DNA of 64,000 bases from Bacillus sp. V2I10 (GTDB taxonomy: Bacteria > Bacillota > Bacilli > Bacillales > Bacillaceae), in assembly GCF_030817055.1 (NCBI RefSeq), contig NZ_JAUSYV010000001.1, positions 520,001 through 584,000 of the forward strand. Direction: 5' to 3'. Shown here piece after piece: positions 1-8,802 of the stretch; within the stretch, counting starts at the first letter, position 1; each line of letters opens with the position of its first letter. Both the position numbers and the translations under genes were made by a program. A model generated the notes under the pieces. It was given only the letters and a program-made list of their open reading frames with translations. It searched no databases and was not told the origin of the DNA.

Positions 1-2554
1 TCCATCGATCCGACAAAGCAAAAAACAGGCGGCGCCCTCCTAGGCGACCGTATCCGCATGAACGCTATCTTTTCGCCAAGGGTCTACATGAGAAGTCTTG
101 CGACAAGACAATCAAGATCTGAATTGTCTCTTGCGATCAATGATGCGATTGCTGTTGTCAAAGGTGCAGGCTATGACCTGATTATTGTTGAAACAAGCGG
201 AATCGGCCAGGGTGATGCAGCAATTACTGAAATCTGTGATCTCTCTTTATATATCATGACAAGCGAATTTGGCGCCCCGTCCCAGCTTGAAAAAATAGAT
301 ATGATCGATTATGCAGATTTGATTGTGATCAACAAGTTCGAAAGAAAAGGATCTCAGGATGCAAAGCGCCAGGTGCAAAAACAATATCAGCGCAGCCACT
401 TACTGTTTGAAAGTCCATTCGAAGACTTGCCGGTTTATGGGACAATTGCAAGCCAGTTCAATGATCCCGGAACAAATACACTGTTTGTGGCCCTTTTAGA
501 TCTAATCAATAAAAAGGCAGACAAAAGCTGGTCTTCAACCCTTCCAGTCGTGAAGGATGTAGAAAAGCAAAACGTCATTATCCCGACAGACCGCCGCTAC
601 TATTTAAGAGAAATCAGCGAATCTGTACGCACCTATCATCAAAAAGCTGAATATCAGGCTGACATTGCGAGAAGGTTATTTCAGCTGCAGGGCGCGATCG
701 AAAGTGTGAAAGAAAGAGACGCTGCACCAGAAGTGCTGGAATCATTGGAAGCTATTAAAAAGAGTGTAGAAGAAGAACTTTCACAAGAATCAAAACGGAT
801 TTTAGATTCATGGGCTGAATTGAGAGAGAAATATGAAACTGATCAATTTGTGACCAAAATCCGCGATAAAGAAATCGTGACAAAATTAAAAACGGTTTCT
901 CTTTCAGGATTATCCATTCCTAAAGTATCTTTGCCGAAATACAAAGATTACGGTGAAATTTTGAAATGGGTATACAAAGAAAATGTTCCGGGTTCATTTC
1001 CTTATACAGCCGGTGTTTTTCCATTCAAACGTGCAGAAGAAGATCCGAAGCGCCAATTTGCTGGAGAAGGAACACCTGAACGGACGAATCGCCGTTTTCA
1101 CTATTTGTCCAAAGACGATCCTGCGAAGCGCCTGAGCACAGCATTTGACTCTGTTACACTGTACGGGGAAGATCCTGCTTACCGCCCTGATATTTACGGG
1201 AAAATCGGTGAAAGCGGTGTAAGCATCTGTACACTGGATGATATGAAAAAGCTTTATGCCGGATTTGATCTGTGTGCACCTGCAACTTCCGTTTCAATGA
1301 CCATCAATGGTCCTGCACCTATCATTCTTGCAATGTTCATGAATACAGCGATTGAACAGCAGATTCAAAAACAGGAAACAGAGCTTGGCCGCACACTGAC
1401 TGCAGATGAACAAAAAGCAGTGAAGGAGAAAACGCTGCAAACAGTCCGCGGTACGGTTCAGGCAGATATTTTAAAAGAAGATCAAGGTCAAAACACATGT
1501 ATTTATCTCTACTGAATTCGCTCTTAAAATGATGGGTGACATTCAGGAATACTTCATCAATGAAAAAGTGAGAAACTACTATTCTGTTTCTATTTCGGGC
1601 TATCATATTGCTGAAGCCGGAGCTAATCCGATTTCCCAGCTGGCCTTTACTCTCGCCAATGGTTTCACTTACGTTGAATATTATTTAAGCCGGGGCATGA
1701 AAATCGATGATTTCGCACCGAATCTCTCTTTCTTCTTCAGCAATGGATTAGATCCGGAGTATACGGTGATCGGTCGCGTCGCACGCCGCATCTGGTCAAC
1801 GGTTATGAGAGAAAAATACGGCGCCAACGACCGAAGCCAAAAGCTGAAATATCACGTGCAGACATCAGGACGCTCTCTGCATGCACAGGAAATCGACTTT
1901 AACGATATCCGCACTACTTTGCAGGCATTAATGGCCCTGCAGGATAATTGCAACTCGCTTCATACGAATGCCTATGATGAAGCAATCACAACACCAACGG
2001 AAGAATCCGTCCGAAGAGCGATGGCCATTCAGCTGATTATTACAAAAGAACACGGATTAACGAAGAATGAAAATCCGCTTCAAGGATCCTTTATTATTGA
2101 AGAGCTAACAGATTTAGTAGAGGAAGCGGTTTTGAAGGAGTTCGATTCCATCAATGAGCGCGGCGGTGTTCTGGGTGCCATGGAAACTCAGTATCAGCGC
2201 GGAAAAATTCAAGACGAGTCCATGCATTATGAAATGCAAAAACATTCAGGACAGCTGCCGATCATAGGCGTAAATACGTACATCAATCCAAATAAGCCGT
2301 CCGAAGAATCAGTCGATAACATGGAAATCGCCCGCGCATCCAAAGAAGAAAAAGAAACTCAGATTCAAAACTTAAGAGCGTTTCAGGAGCGCAATGAGGC
2401 ATACGCAGCCGAAGCGATCGACCGCTTAAAGCAGGCGGCCATCCACAATCAGAATATTTTCGCTGAATTGATGGAGACGGTAAAATACGCAAGCTTAGGT
2501 CAAATCACGCAGGCTTTATATGAAGTAGGCGGGCAGTATCGCCGCAATATGTAA
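1..2554 (+). pseudogene. icmF: fused isobutyryl-CoA mutase IcmF, 5'-truncated by the window edge and frameshifted
   Basis: IcmF is an adenosylcobalamin enzyme interconverting isobutyryl-CoA and n-butyryl-CoA, with its own G-protein chaperone domain. The window opens inside the G domain: the frame is open from base 1 and reads the TGGALLGDRIRM and VETSGIGQGD motifs, then INKFERKG, the linker, and the mutase substrate domain (FPYTAGVFPF, about residue 320 of the visible part). The first frame stops at 1513-1515; the mutase sequence resumes in the next frame (in-frame ATG at 1529) and runs to the TAA at 2552. Removing one base near 1505 (TTTATC to TTTTC) restores a continuous protein reading [18 protein letters not shown]. 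So the gene carries a 1-bp insertion or a sequencing error. Family identity is clear; functional state is uncertain. Confidence 0.9.
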
Positions 2555-2563
2555 GTGTAAGAG

Positions 2564-2593
2564 CCTCCCCGAATTTTCGGGGAGGATTTTTTA
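2564..2593 (+). terminator. rho-independent terminator of icmF
   Basis: An 8-bp stem CCTCCCCG / CGGGGAGG (2564-2571 with 2578-2585), extendable by A-T pairs, is followed by a run of T from 2587. It lies 9 bases after the icmF stop. Confidence 0.9.
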
Positions 2594-2599
2594 TTTTAT

Positions 2600-3117
2600 A
2601 TCCGTGAAATGCGATTAAATCGGTTCCTATACAATTTATATCAGGCATTATCTAAAATTTATTCGCCCTTATTTTGAATATATCGTGGAGTGCTACATAT
2701 CGGTCCCTATAAAATTTATATTAGGCACTATCAAAAATTTATCCGCCCCTATTTTGAATATAACCGTGGAGTGCGATTAAATCGGTCCCTATACAATATA
2801 TATCAGGTATTATCAAAAATTTATCCGCCCCTATTTTGAATATAACCGTGGAGTGCGATTAAATCGGTCCCTATACAATATATATCAGGCACTATCTAAA
2901 ATTTATCCGCTTCTATTTTGAATATATCGTGGAGTGCTATATATCGGTCCCTATACAATATATATCGAGGACTATCAATAATTTATCCGCCCCTAATTTG
3001 AATATATCGTGGAGTGCTATATATCGGTCCCTATGCAATATATAACAGGCACTATCTAAAATTTATCCGCCCCTAAATTGGATATTTCCGTGGAGTGCGA
3101 TTAAATCGGTCCCTATC
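2600..3117. repeat. 80-82 bp intergenic tandem array, about six units
   Basis: Each unit begins CGGTCCCTAT. Unit starts are at 2621, 2701, 2783, 2865, 2945, 3025 and 3107 (last partial), so the period is 80 or 82. Shared blocks are CAGGCACTATC, AAAATTTATCCGCCCCTA, TTTGAATAT and CGTGGAGTGC. Two end types occur: TGCTATATAT (80-bp units) and TGCGATTAAAT (82-bp units). No credible reading frame spans it. It fills the gap between the icmF terminator and the Ter island. The remaining bases 3118-3324 hold no gene that I can recognise. Confidence 0.9.
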
Positions 3118-3324
3118 TTTTTTTTACTGGATTCTTGCCAATAGAAAGGCAGTTTTGTGAGTTGTTCCCTCGAATCAGATCAGCTTCCAAAAACAAAGCT
3201 GAAGCTCTTTATGACAGCACAATTCTCCTTCCTGAATTTTTCATTTAGTTCATCCCATATTTAGTATAAAATGAAAGAACATAGAAAACTTCGGCACACG
3301 CTGAAGAGAGGGGTTTTCATAAAA

Positions 3325-4338
3325 ATGAGTACATATAAAATATGGTTTAACCGCTGGTTCTCAGTTGCCTATCATTACATCGACATGATCCGGGCCAATG
3401 AAGACGGCATAAAGTTCGAAGTGTACGGTACGCACCCGGATCCTGATCACGTTATGCTTGCCAACTGCGATTATTCTGAAGTAGAGCCAAAGCTTGAAAC
3501 AGACGATGAGTACGTCCGGTATTGTCTGAATTTTTGTGAAAAACATAAAATTGAACTGTTTGTTCCAAGATATAAAATGCTGCCGATTGCCAAAGCCATA
3601 AAAGAGTTTGAAGCAATCGGCACAAAGGTATTAGTAAATAGAGACGCAAATCTATTAGAAACAATCGAAAATAAAGATGAATTTTATGATATATGCAAAG
3701 AAAAAGGCATCTTTGAAATTCCCTCTTTTTATACGGCAAGCACAGCTGAAGAATTTAAAGAAACCTATGAAAAACTAAAAAACGAGGGCCTTGGCGTTTG
3801 CTATAAGCCGGTTGTAGGAGAAGGCGGCTATGGTTTTCGGATTATTGATAATGAGCTAGATCCTTTAAAAGAAGTAATGGCGCCGAGCTACCGCATTCCA
3901 TTTCAAAGAGCGTACGATGGCCTGAGAGCTGTCCCGGAATTTCCTGAGCTGATGGTGATGGAGTTTTTAGAAGGCGAAGAATACAGCATTGACTGCCTGG
4001 CTTATAACGGGGAATTGCTTGCTGCGGTTCCGCGGAAAAAAGGCGGGGGCAGGATCCGGATTTTAGAGAATAACAAAGAGCTTATCAGACTTGCCGAGGA
4101 TTTCACAAAAGAATTTAAGCTGGATTATATCTTTAACATTCAAGTGAAATTCAATCAGGGATTGCCAAAATTACTGGAAATCAACCCAAGAATGTCAGGC
4201 GGTCTCTACTTCAGCTGTTTATCCGGGGTGAACTTCCCGTATCTTGCTGTCAGATTGCTTCTTGGGGAAAATGTGGAGAAGCAAGAAATGAAGCTTGATA
4301 TTAAAGTGACTTTCCTCGAAAAAGAAATCATTTTGTAA
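3325..4338 (+). CDS. ATP-grasp domain protein, first gene of the Ter island
   Basis: This 337-residue protein has an ATP-grasp fold, which couples ATP hydrolysis to carboxylate-amine or thiol ligation through an acyl-phosphate. Visible landmarks are the ATP-binding lysine and glycine-rich loop KPVVGEGGYGF (161-171), VMEFLEGEEYSIDC (211-224), and the metal-binding EINPRMSGG (285-293). The N-terminal ~110 residues look like a pre-ATP-grasp Rossmann domain. The ATG at 3325 was chosen because AGAGAGGGG stands 11 bases upstream; an ATG at 3271 in frame has no such site. ATP-grasp ligases are recurrent partners of TerD and TelA genes, and the terD genes follow. The substrate is unknown. Confidence 0.85.
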   Translation: MSTYKIWFNRWFSVAYHYIDMIRANEDGIKFEVYGTHPDPDHVMLANCDYSEVEPKLETDDEYVRYCLNFCEKHKIELFVPRYKMLPIAKAIKEFEAIGTKVLVNRDANLLETIENKDEFYDICKEKGIFEIPSFYTASTAEEFKETYEKLKNEGLGVCYKPVVGEGGYGFRIIDNELDPLKEVMAPSYRIPFQRAYDGLRAVPEFPELMVMEFLEGEEYSIDCLAYNGELLAAVPRKKGGGRIRILENNKELIRLAEDFTKEFKLDYIFNIQVKFNQGLPKLLEINPRMSGGLYFSCLSGVNFPYLAVRLLLGENVEKQEMKLDIKVTFLEKEIIL

Positions 4339-4348
4339 GTATTTAATA

Positions 4349-4374
4349 TGAAACTTTTTTTTATTTAAATCGTA
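4349..4374 (+). promoter_or_regulatory. sigma-W-type (ECF) promoter for the terD pair
   Basis: TGAAAC at 4349-4354, a 16-base spacer and CGTA at 4371-4374 match the B. subtilis sigma-W consensus exactly. Transcription would begin near 4381, giving a leader of about 175 bases that also holds a perfect small inverted repeat, TCACG-TTAT-CGTGA (4448-4461). In B. subtilis the terD-like yceCDEFGHI operon is controlled by ECF sigma factors and sigma-B, so the site fits the genes it precedes. Start of transcription is inferred. Confidence 0.75.
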
Positions 4375-4386
4375 TGAAAGATTAAC

Positions 4387-4405
4387 ACCTTTGAAAAAGG
4401 TTTTT
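4387..4405 (+). terminator. small terminator-like hairpin after the ATP-grasp gene
   Basis: ACCTTT / AAAGGT (4387-4392 with 4396-4401), loop GAA, followed by TTTT. It could end the ATP-grasp transcript. It lies only some 6 bases after the predicted sigma-W start, so it would also sit at the very 5' end of the terD mRNA. The stem is short. Confidence 0.5.
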
Positions 4406-4557
4406 AGTTTAAATTTTGTTAATTTGTTGGTAGTATTAAACTTGTGGTCACGTTATCGTGATGGTAGACCAAATGATCCATTTGTTCTATAAAAGTGACT
4501 TTGGTCTTGGTTTCTGACTTGCAAGTTTCCACATTACCCAAGAGGGAGAGTGAAGAA

Positions 4558-5166
4558 ATGGCAATTACATTACAAAAGGGTCAAAAGATTGATCTGACAA
4601 AAGGCAATGCGGGCCTGAAGAATTTAATGGTAGGCCTTGGCTGGGACCCTGTAAAGCAAAAAAGCGGCGGACTGCTTGGCGGCTTATTCGGCGGCGGAGG
4701 CGGAAGCAATGTGGATTGTGACGCATCTGTAATGATGCTGGATGAAAACGACCGTCTGCTTGACAAGAAAAGTGTGATTTATTTCGGCAACCTTACAAGC
4801 AAATGCGGTTCTGTCAAACATACAGGGGACAACTTAACAGGTGATGGCGATGGAGACGATGAGCAGGTTTTAATCGACCTCAGCAAAGTGCCACCCAACG
4901 TTCATAAGATTGTGTTTGTTGTAAACATTTATCAGGCTGTGCAAAGAAAGCAGCATTTCGGAATGATTCAAAATGCGTTTATCCGTGTAGTGGATTCAGC
5001 AACTAAAACAGAGCTTGTACATTACAACCTGTCTGATGACTATTCCGGCTTAACATCTCTTATTCCGGGAGAAATTTACCGTCACGGCGGCGAGTGGAAA
5101 TTCGCAGCAGTCGGATCTGGCACTAAAGATGCATCAATCACTGAAATTGCAAATCGTCACTCATAA
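4558..5166 (+). CDS. TerD family stress protein with a glycine-rich insert
   Basis: TerD proteins are small beta-sandwich calcium-binding proteins of the tellurite and envelope-stress response, cytosolic and often membrane-associated. This 202-residue copy starts [16 protein letters not shown] and keeps the second acidic loop GDNLTGDGDGDDEQ (about residues 97-110) and the C-terminal EIYRHGGEWKF. Where its neighbour has a short loop it carries GGLLGGLFGGGGGSN (about 38-52), and the first acidic loop reads NVDCD instead of DFDLD. The ATG at 4558 follows AGAGGGAGAG; the frame is open upstream to 4495 without a site. The second terD gene begins 43 bases on. The insert makes this a divergent paralogue, perhaps with changed metal binding (inference). 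Confidence 0.9.
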   Translation: MAITLQKGQKIDLTKGNAGLKNLMVGLGWDPVKQKSGGLLGGLFGGGGGSNVDCDASVMMLDENDRLLDKKSVIYFGNLTSKCGSVKHTGDNLTGDGDGDDEQVLIDLSKVPPNVHKIVFVVNIYQAVQRKQHFGMIQNAFIRVVDSATKTELVHYNLSDDYSGLTSLIPGEIYRHGGEWKFAAVGSGTKDASITEIANRHS

Positions 5167-5209
5167 TTATTAGAAATTAAAACTTATACATAAAAGGAGT
5201 CGAATCGAA

Positions 5210-5788
5210 ATGGCAATCAGTTTATCTAAAGGTCAAAAAATTGATTTAACAAAATCAAATCCTGGTTTATCAAAAGTATTAGTAGGTCTTGGCTGGGACA
5301 CAAACAAGTATGACGGCGGAAATGATTTTGACTTGGACACATCTATTTTCCTATTAGATGCAAATGGCAAAGCTGCAAGCGAAGCAGATTTCATTTTCTA
5401 CAACAACCTTATAGGCGGAAACGGTTCTGTTGAGCATACTGGCGACAACCGTACTGGAGAAGGCTCAGGTGATGATGAAGTAATCAAAGTAAACCTTTCT
5501 CAAGTACCTTCAACAATCGATAAAATTGCGTTCACAATCACGATCCATGATGCTGAATCACGCAGCCAAAACTTCGGACAAGTTTCAAATGCATATGTAC
5601 GCATCTTAAACGAAGAGAGCAATCAAGAATTAATCCGCTACGATTTAGGAGAAGATTTCTCTATCGAAACAGCGGTTGTAGTTGGCGAGTTATACCGTCA
5701 CGGCGCTGAATGGAAATTCAACGCAATCGGAAGCGGCTACCAGGGCGGCTTAGGATCACTTGTAAAAGACTACGGTTTAGACGTTTAA
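5210..5788 (+). CDS. TerD family stress protein, canonical
   Basis: This is a 192-residue protein closely similar in plan to B. subtilis YceD/YceE. Both acidic calcium-binding loops are intact: DFDLDTS (about 42-48) and [13 protein letters not shown] (about 81-93). The family signature [21 protein letters not shown] is near the C-terminus (first 20 residues are the usual motif, split here by position 163-183). Start ATG lies 9 bases after AAAGGAGT. The gene reads with codons typical of well-expressed Bacillus genes. It is cotranscribed with the preceding terD and ended by a strong terminator, so the pair forms its own transcription unit under the sigma-W-type promoter. Confidence 0.95.
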   Translation: MAISLSKGQKIDLTKSNPGLSKVLVGLGWDTNKYDGGNDFDLDTSIFLLDANGKAASEADFIFYNNLIGGNGSVEHTGDNRTGEGSGDDEVIKVNLSQVPSTIDKIAFTITIHDAESRSQNFGQVSNAYVRILNEESNQELIRYDLGEDFSIETAVVVGELYRHGAEWKFNAIGSGYQGGLGSLVKDYGLDV

Positions 5789-5815
5789 TAACCGGACTGA
5801 AAAATCATGATGAGA

Positions 5816-5848
5816 GGTGCGTTGTTTTTATAAACAACGCGCCTTTTT
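5816..5848 (+). terminator. terminator of the terD pair
   Basis: A 12-bp stem, GGTGCGTTGTTT at 5816-5827 with AAACAACGCGCC at 5832-5843 (one G-T pair), loop TTAT, then TTTTT. Confidence 0.9.
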
Positions 5849-5861
5849 AAAAAGGAAAAGT

Positions 5862-6221
5862 TTGAAGGCACCGCTCAAGGCCCCTCGGTCAGAACGGCTC
5901 CGGCAGTAAAGGCAAAAAGCGCCTATCTGCCGGGTTCTTATCTGCCTGACCGAGTCTGCCCAGGGCGGTTCCGCTTTTCTATTGTCCAGCTGCGGCGCCT
6001 AACTCCTCGGCCAGAACAAAATCCCCCAAAAAGTCAAACCCGGACTTTTCGGGTGATTTCTTATCTGTCTGTCGGAGCTAACCAGGCGCCTCCGCTTTTC
6101 GATTGTCCAGCTGCACCGCCCAGCCCCTCGGTCAGAACGGCTCCGTCAGTAAAGGCAAAAAGCGCCTTTTCTGCCGGATCCTTATCTGCCTGTCGGGTCT
6201 ACCAGGGCGGTTCCGCTTTTC
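5862..6221 (+). repeat. dispersed structured element, three tandem copies (A, B, C)
   Basis: Copies lie at about 5862-5980, 5981-6100 and 6101-6221. They share the end GGTTCCGCTTTTC-like box and the middle hairpin box AAAGGCAAAAAGCGCC (copies A and C). Copy A has a perfect 7-bp middle stem, CCGGCAG (5900-5906) with CTGCCGG (5927-5933). Copy B has a different inner hairpin, around AAAAAGTC and GACTTTT (about 6017-6058). The flanking B arms pair in each copy, for example GGCGCCT / AGGCGCC in copy B and CCGCCC / GGGCGG in copy C. The cluster follows the terD terminator and ends 57 bases before the aldolase gene. It accounts for most of the gap 5849-6278. Confidence 0.85.
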
Positions 6222-6278
6222 TAATAAGCAATTTACCACCTAGTACATCACGCAGAGGGTCTGAATGGAGGAACAAGC

Positions 6279-7496
6279 TTGAAGCATTTTCAATATTTAT
6301 CTCAAGAAAAGCGAAATGAAATCTTTTTATACGAACCAATCCATTTTTCAAAAGAAACAGAACGGGAAACATTGGCCTATACGTTAGGTGCGACTCTCTA
6401 CATGCCTGGTAATCGGACGGCTATTTCAAGCGATGTACTATCTGGTAAATTTCTTAATGGAAAGCATGAAGGATTAACTTCAATGGTTATTTGTCTTGAG
6501 GATTCAATCGGTGATACGGAAGTAGAATCAGCGGAAGAAAATACAGTCAGGCAAATCGAAGTAATCTCTAACAGCATCTTAAAAGGCCAGTTTGATCAGA
6601 GAAATCTGCCGCTTATTTTTTTGCGGATCAGAAATGAAGGCCAAATGAAACGCCTTGCCTCAAAGCTTAAGCATCATATCCAGCTTTTAAGCGGGTTTGT
6701 CTTCCCAAAATTCACTTCTGAAAATGGAAGAGGCTATTATGCAGCCCTGCAGGAGATCGCTGTTCTTTATTCTGTCACTTTGTATGGGATGCCTATTTTA
6801 GAGACGAAGGAAATTATTTATAAAGAGTCGCGTATGGCAGAATTGCTCGTTATCAAAGAGATTCTTGATGATTACTATGAACTTGTTCTGAATGTCCGCC
6901 TCGGCGGAACGGATTTATCAGGATTATTCGGCATCAGAAGAAGCCGAGATACAACTATTTATGATATTTCCGTCATTCGTGACTGCATTACAGACATCAT
7001 TAATGTGTTTGGAAGATGTGAAAAAGAATATGTCATTTCAGGACCCGTTTGGGAATATTTTGGCGGAGGCCAGCGGATTTTAAAGCCTCAAATCAGACAA
7101 ACGCCTTTTCAGCAGGCATACGGCACCGAGGGACTTGAGTTCAGAGCAAACCTGATCGACCGTTATGACGATGGATTAATTCATGAAATCGTGCTTGATA
7201 ATACGAATGGCCTTGTAGGCAAGACCATTATTCATCCGCTGCATATTAAAATAGTAAACGCGCTGAATGCCGTGACAAAAGAAGAATATTTGGATGCATC
7301 GTCGATCCTTGATCAGGCGCAATCTTATAACGGCGTCATCAGAAGTGAGTTTTCAAATAAAATGAACGAAATTAAACCCCATTACAATTGGGCGCGGAAA
7401 ATCATCTTGAAATCAAAAATATACGGGGTGTTCCATGAGCAGCAATCATTTATTGACCTTATCAGCGAAACAACAAACGAGCAATTATACATTTGA
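6279..7496 (+). CDS. HpcH/HpaI aldolase / citrate lyase beta-like protein of the Ter biosynthetic module
   Basis: A 405-residue TIM-barrel enzyme related to CitE. Members cleave or form C-C bonds in acyl-CoA or keto-acid substrates using a divalent metal. Visible features are VICLEDSIGDTEVESAEEN (acidic metal-site region, about 68-86), LPLIFLRIRNE (about 109-119), a GFVFPKF strand and RLGGTDLSGLFGIRRSRDT (about 208-226). The start is a TTG at 6279, with GGAGG at 6267-6271 seven bases upstream. The 3' end overlaps the next gene by 62 bases, which implies tight coupling. In Ter-associated clusters this family occurs with PRTase-TRSP, StiP and HAD genes, as here. The substrate is unknown. Confidence 0.88.
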   Translation: MKHFQYLSQEKRNEIFLYEPIHFSKETERETLAYTLGATLYMPGNRTAISSDVLSGKFLNGKHEGLTSMVICLEDSIGDTEVESAEENTVRQIEVISNSILKGQFDQRNLPLIFLRIRNEGQMKRLASKLKHHIQLLSGFVFPKFTSENGRGYYAALQEIAVLYSVTLYGMPILETKEIIYKESRMAELLVIKEILDDYYELVLNVRLGGTDLSGLFGIRRSRDTTIYDISVIRDCITDIINVFGRCEKEYVISGPVWEYFGGGQRILKPQIRQTPFQQAYGTEGLEFRANLIDRYDDGLIHEIVLDNTNGLVGKTIIHPLHIKIVNALNAVTKEEYLDASSILDQAQSYNGVIRSEFSNKMNEIKPHYNWARKIILKSKIYGVFHEQQSFIDLISETTNEQLYI

Positions 7497-8802
7497 TTTA
7501 TTAGGAAAGCTTTCTGTTGAAATTGAACTGACAAGCAATCCTTATCTTCTTCCTTTGGAAAACCTGTTTTCAATGGCAGCACGGATTAATAAAAAACGCG
7601 GCTTCTTATTTGTGAGCAAAGTCCTCGGCAAGCATATTCCTGTTGATCCTGCGCTTGCTCTTTTAACTGGACAAGCTCTTGCAGCAAGATATATGGAGGT
7701 TGTACACGGAGAAACACATCCTGAAAGAGACCAAATTCTTGCTGGATTAAACGGGGAAGCGATTCAAAAGAGTGAGTACCGCCACACTTTAAACGATCAG
7801 GCTCTATTTATAGGATTCGCAGAAACAGCAACTGCCCTTGGACATGCAGTCTTTGAAAACTTTGAAAATGCCTCTTTTTTTCATACAACAAGGGAAATGG
7901 TATCTGGAATGGATTCCATCATCAATTTTGAAGAAGAACACTCACATGCGACCTCTCACCGCTGTTATGTGGACGAGAGTCTATTTGAAAATGACCGTCC
8001 GATCGTTTTAGTGGATGACGAAGTAACAACAGGTAAAACGGCTCTGAATATCATTGAATCTATCCAATCGAAGTATCCTCGCCGTGAATATACAGTCGTG
8101 TCTATTCTTGATTGGCGCTCAGAAGAGGACCAAAAAAGATTCAGAGAAACAGAAGAAAGACTTGGTGTTGCGATCCATACGGTTTCTTTAATAACAGGTC
8201 TTATTTCAACAACCGGGGATCCGGTAGCAGAGAACCAGGCTGAAAAAGGATCAGAACAAGTGTCTGAATCTGAGATAAATGAAATCTATATATCTAGTGA
8301 TGATACGACTTCATATTCTTCTGAACTTCTTTCTGCACCCTATTTAATACACACAGGCAGATTCGGTCTAACAGATCAGGAGCAGCTTAGTGTCGATGAT
8401 TATTGTCAAAGCGCAGCAGCAAATCTCCTTGAATTCCGTAAAGGAAAGAAAACTCTATGCCTTGGTACAGGGGAATTTATGTATGTGCCTATGAAAACCG
8501 CATCCTTTATGGGAGAAGGGATCTTCTATCAATCAACGACCAGAAGTCCGATTCACCCGGTTGAAAGGGAAGATTACGCAGTGAAAAGCGGTTATCCTTT
8601 TACAAACCCGGAAGACGGAGAAACAGCTAATTTCTTTTATAATGCAGTACAAGGTCAATACGACGAAGTCTTTGTCTTTTTTGAACGGGCTGTTTTAAGT
8701 GACCATATGAAATCAATGATGAACCAGCTGAAAAGAGTTTTTCCAATCATCAATCTCGTCTTTTTCAGTACAAACAAAAAAGGAAGTGCAGCAGATGAAT
8801 AA
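7435..8802 (+). CDS. phosphoribosyltransferase domain protein with C-terminal TRSP domain
   Basis: This 455-residue protein has an N-terminal type I PRTase fold with the PRPP-binding loop VLVDDEVTTGKTALN (about residues 191-205) and a preceding RCYVDESLFE strand. The C-terminal half carries the motif TTRSPIHPVEREDY (about 363-376), which gives the TRSP domain its name, and a GYPFTNPEDGETANFFYN block. The family is predicted to attach or release phosphoribosyl groups during synthesis of a nucleoside-like compound. The ATG at 7435 follows GGGGTG inside the end of the aldolase gene, and the gene overlaps the next by 8 bases. Domain assignment is firm; the reaction is predicted only. Confidence 0.9.
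   Translation: MSSNHLLTLSAKQQTSNYTFDLLGKLSVEIELTSNPYLLPLENLFSMAARINKKRGFLFVSKVLGKHIPVDPALALLTGQALAARYMEVVHGETHPERDQILAGLNGEAIQKSEYRHTLNDQALFIGFAETATALGHAVFENFENASFFHTTREMVSGMDSIINFEEEHSHATSHRCYVDESLFENDRPIVLVDDEVTTGKTALNIIESIQSKYPRREYTVVSILDWRSEEDQKRFRETEERLGVAIHTVSLITGLISTTGDPVAENQAEKGSEQVSESEINEIYISSDDTTSYSSELLSAPYLIHTGRFGLTDQEQLSVDDYCQSAAANLLEFRKGKKTLCLGTGEFMYVPMKTASFMGEGIFYQSTTRSPIHPVEREDYAVKSGYPFTNPEDGETANFFYNAVQGQYDEVFVFFERAVLSDHMKSMMNQLKRVFPIINLVFFSTNKKGSAADE

Noticed and set aside
2600..3117. CRISPR-like periodic array
   Set aside because: The whole 80-82 bp unit is conserved, so there are no unique spacers, and no cas gene is present; the same applies to the 31-kb array.
4407..4436. 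GTTTAA as a sigma-B -35 before terD
   Set aside because: No GGGWAT-type -10 at a suitable distance.
6053..6319. 88-residue open frame before the aldolase gene
   Set aside because: It lies almost wholly in dispersed-element copies B and C and overlaps the aldolase start; Pro/Ser-rich low-complexity product.
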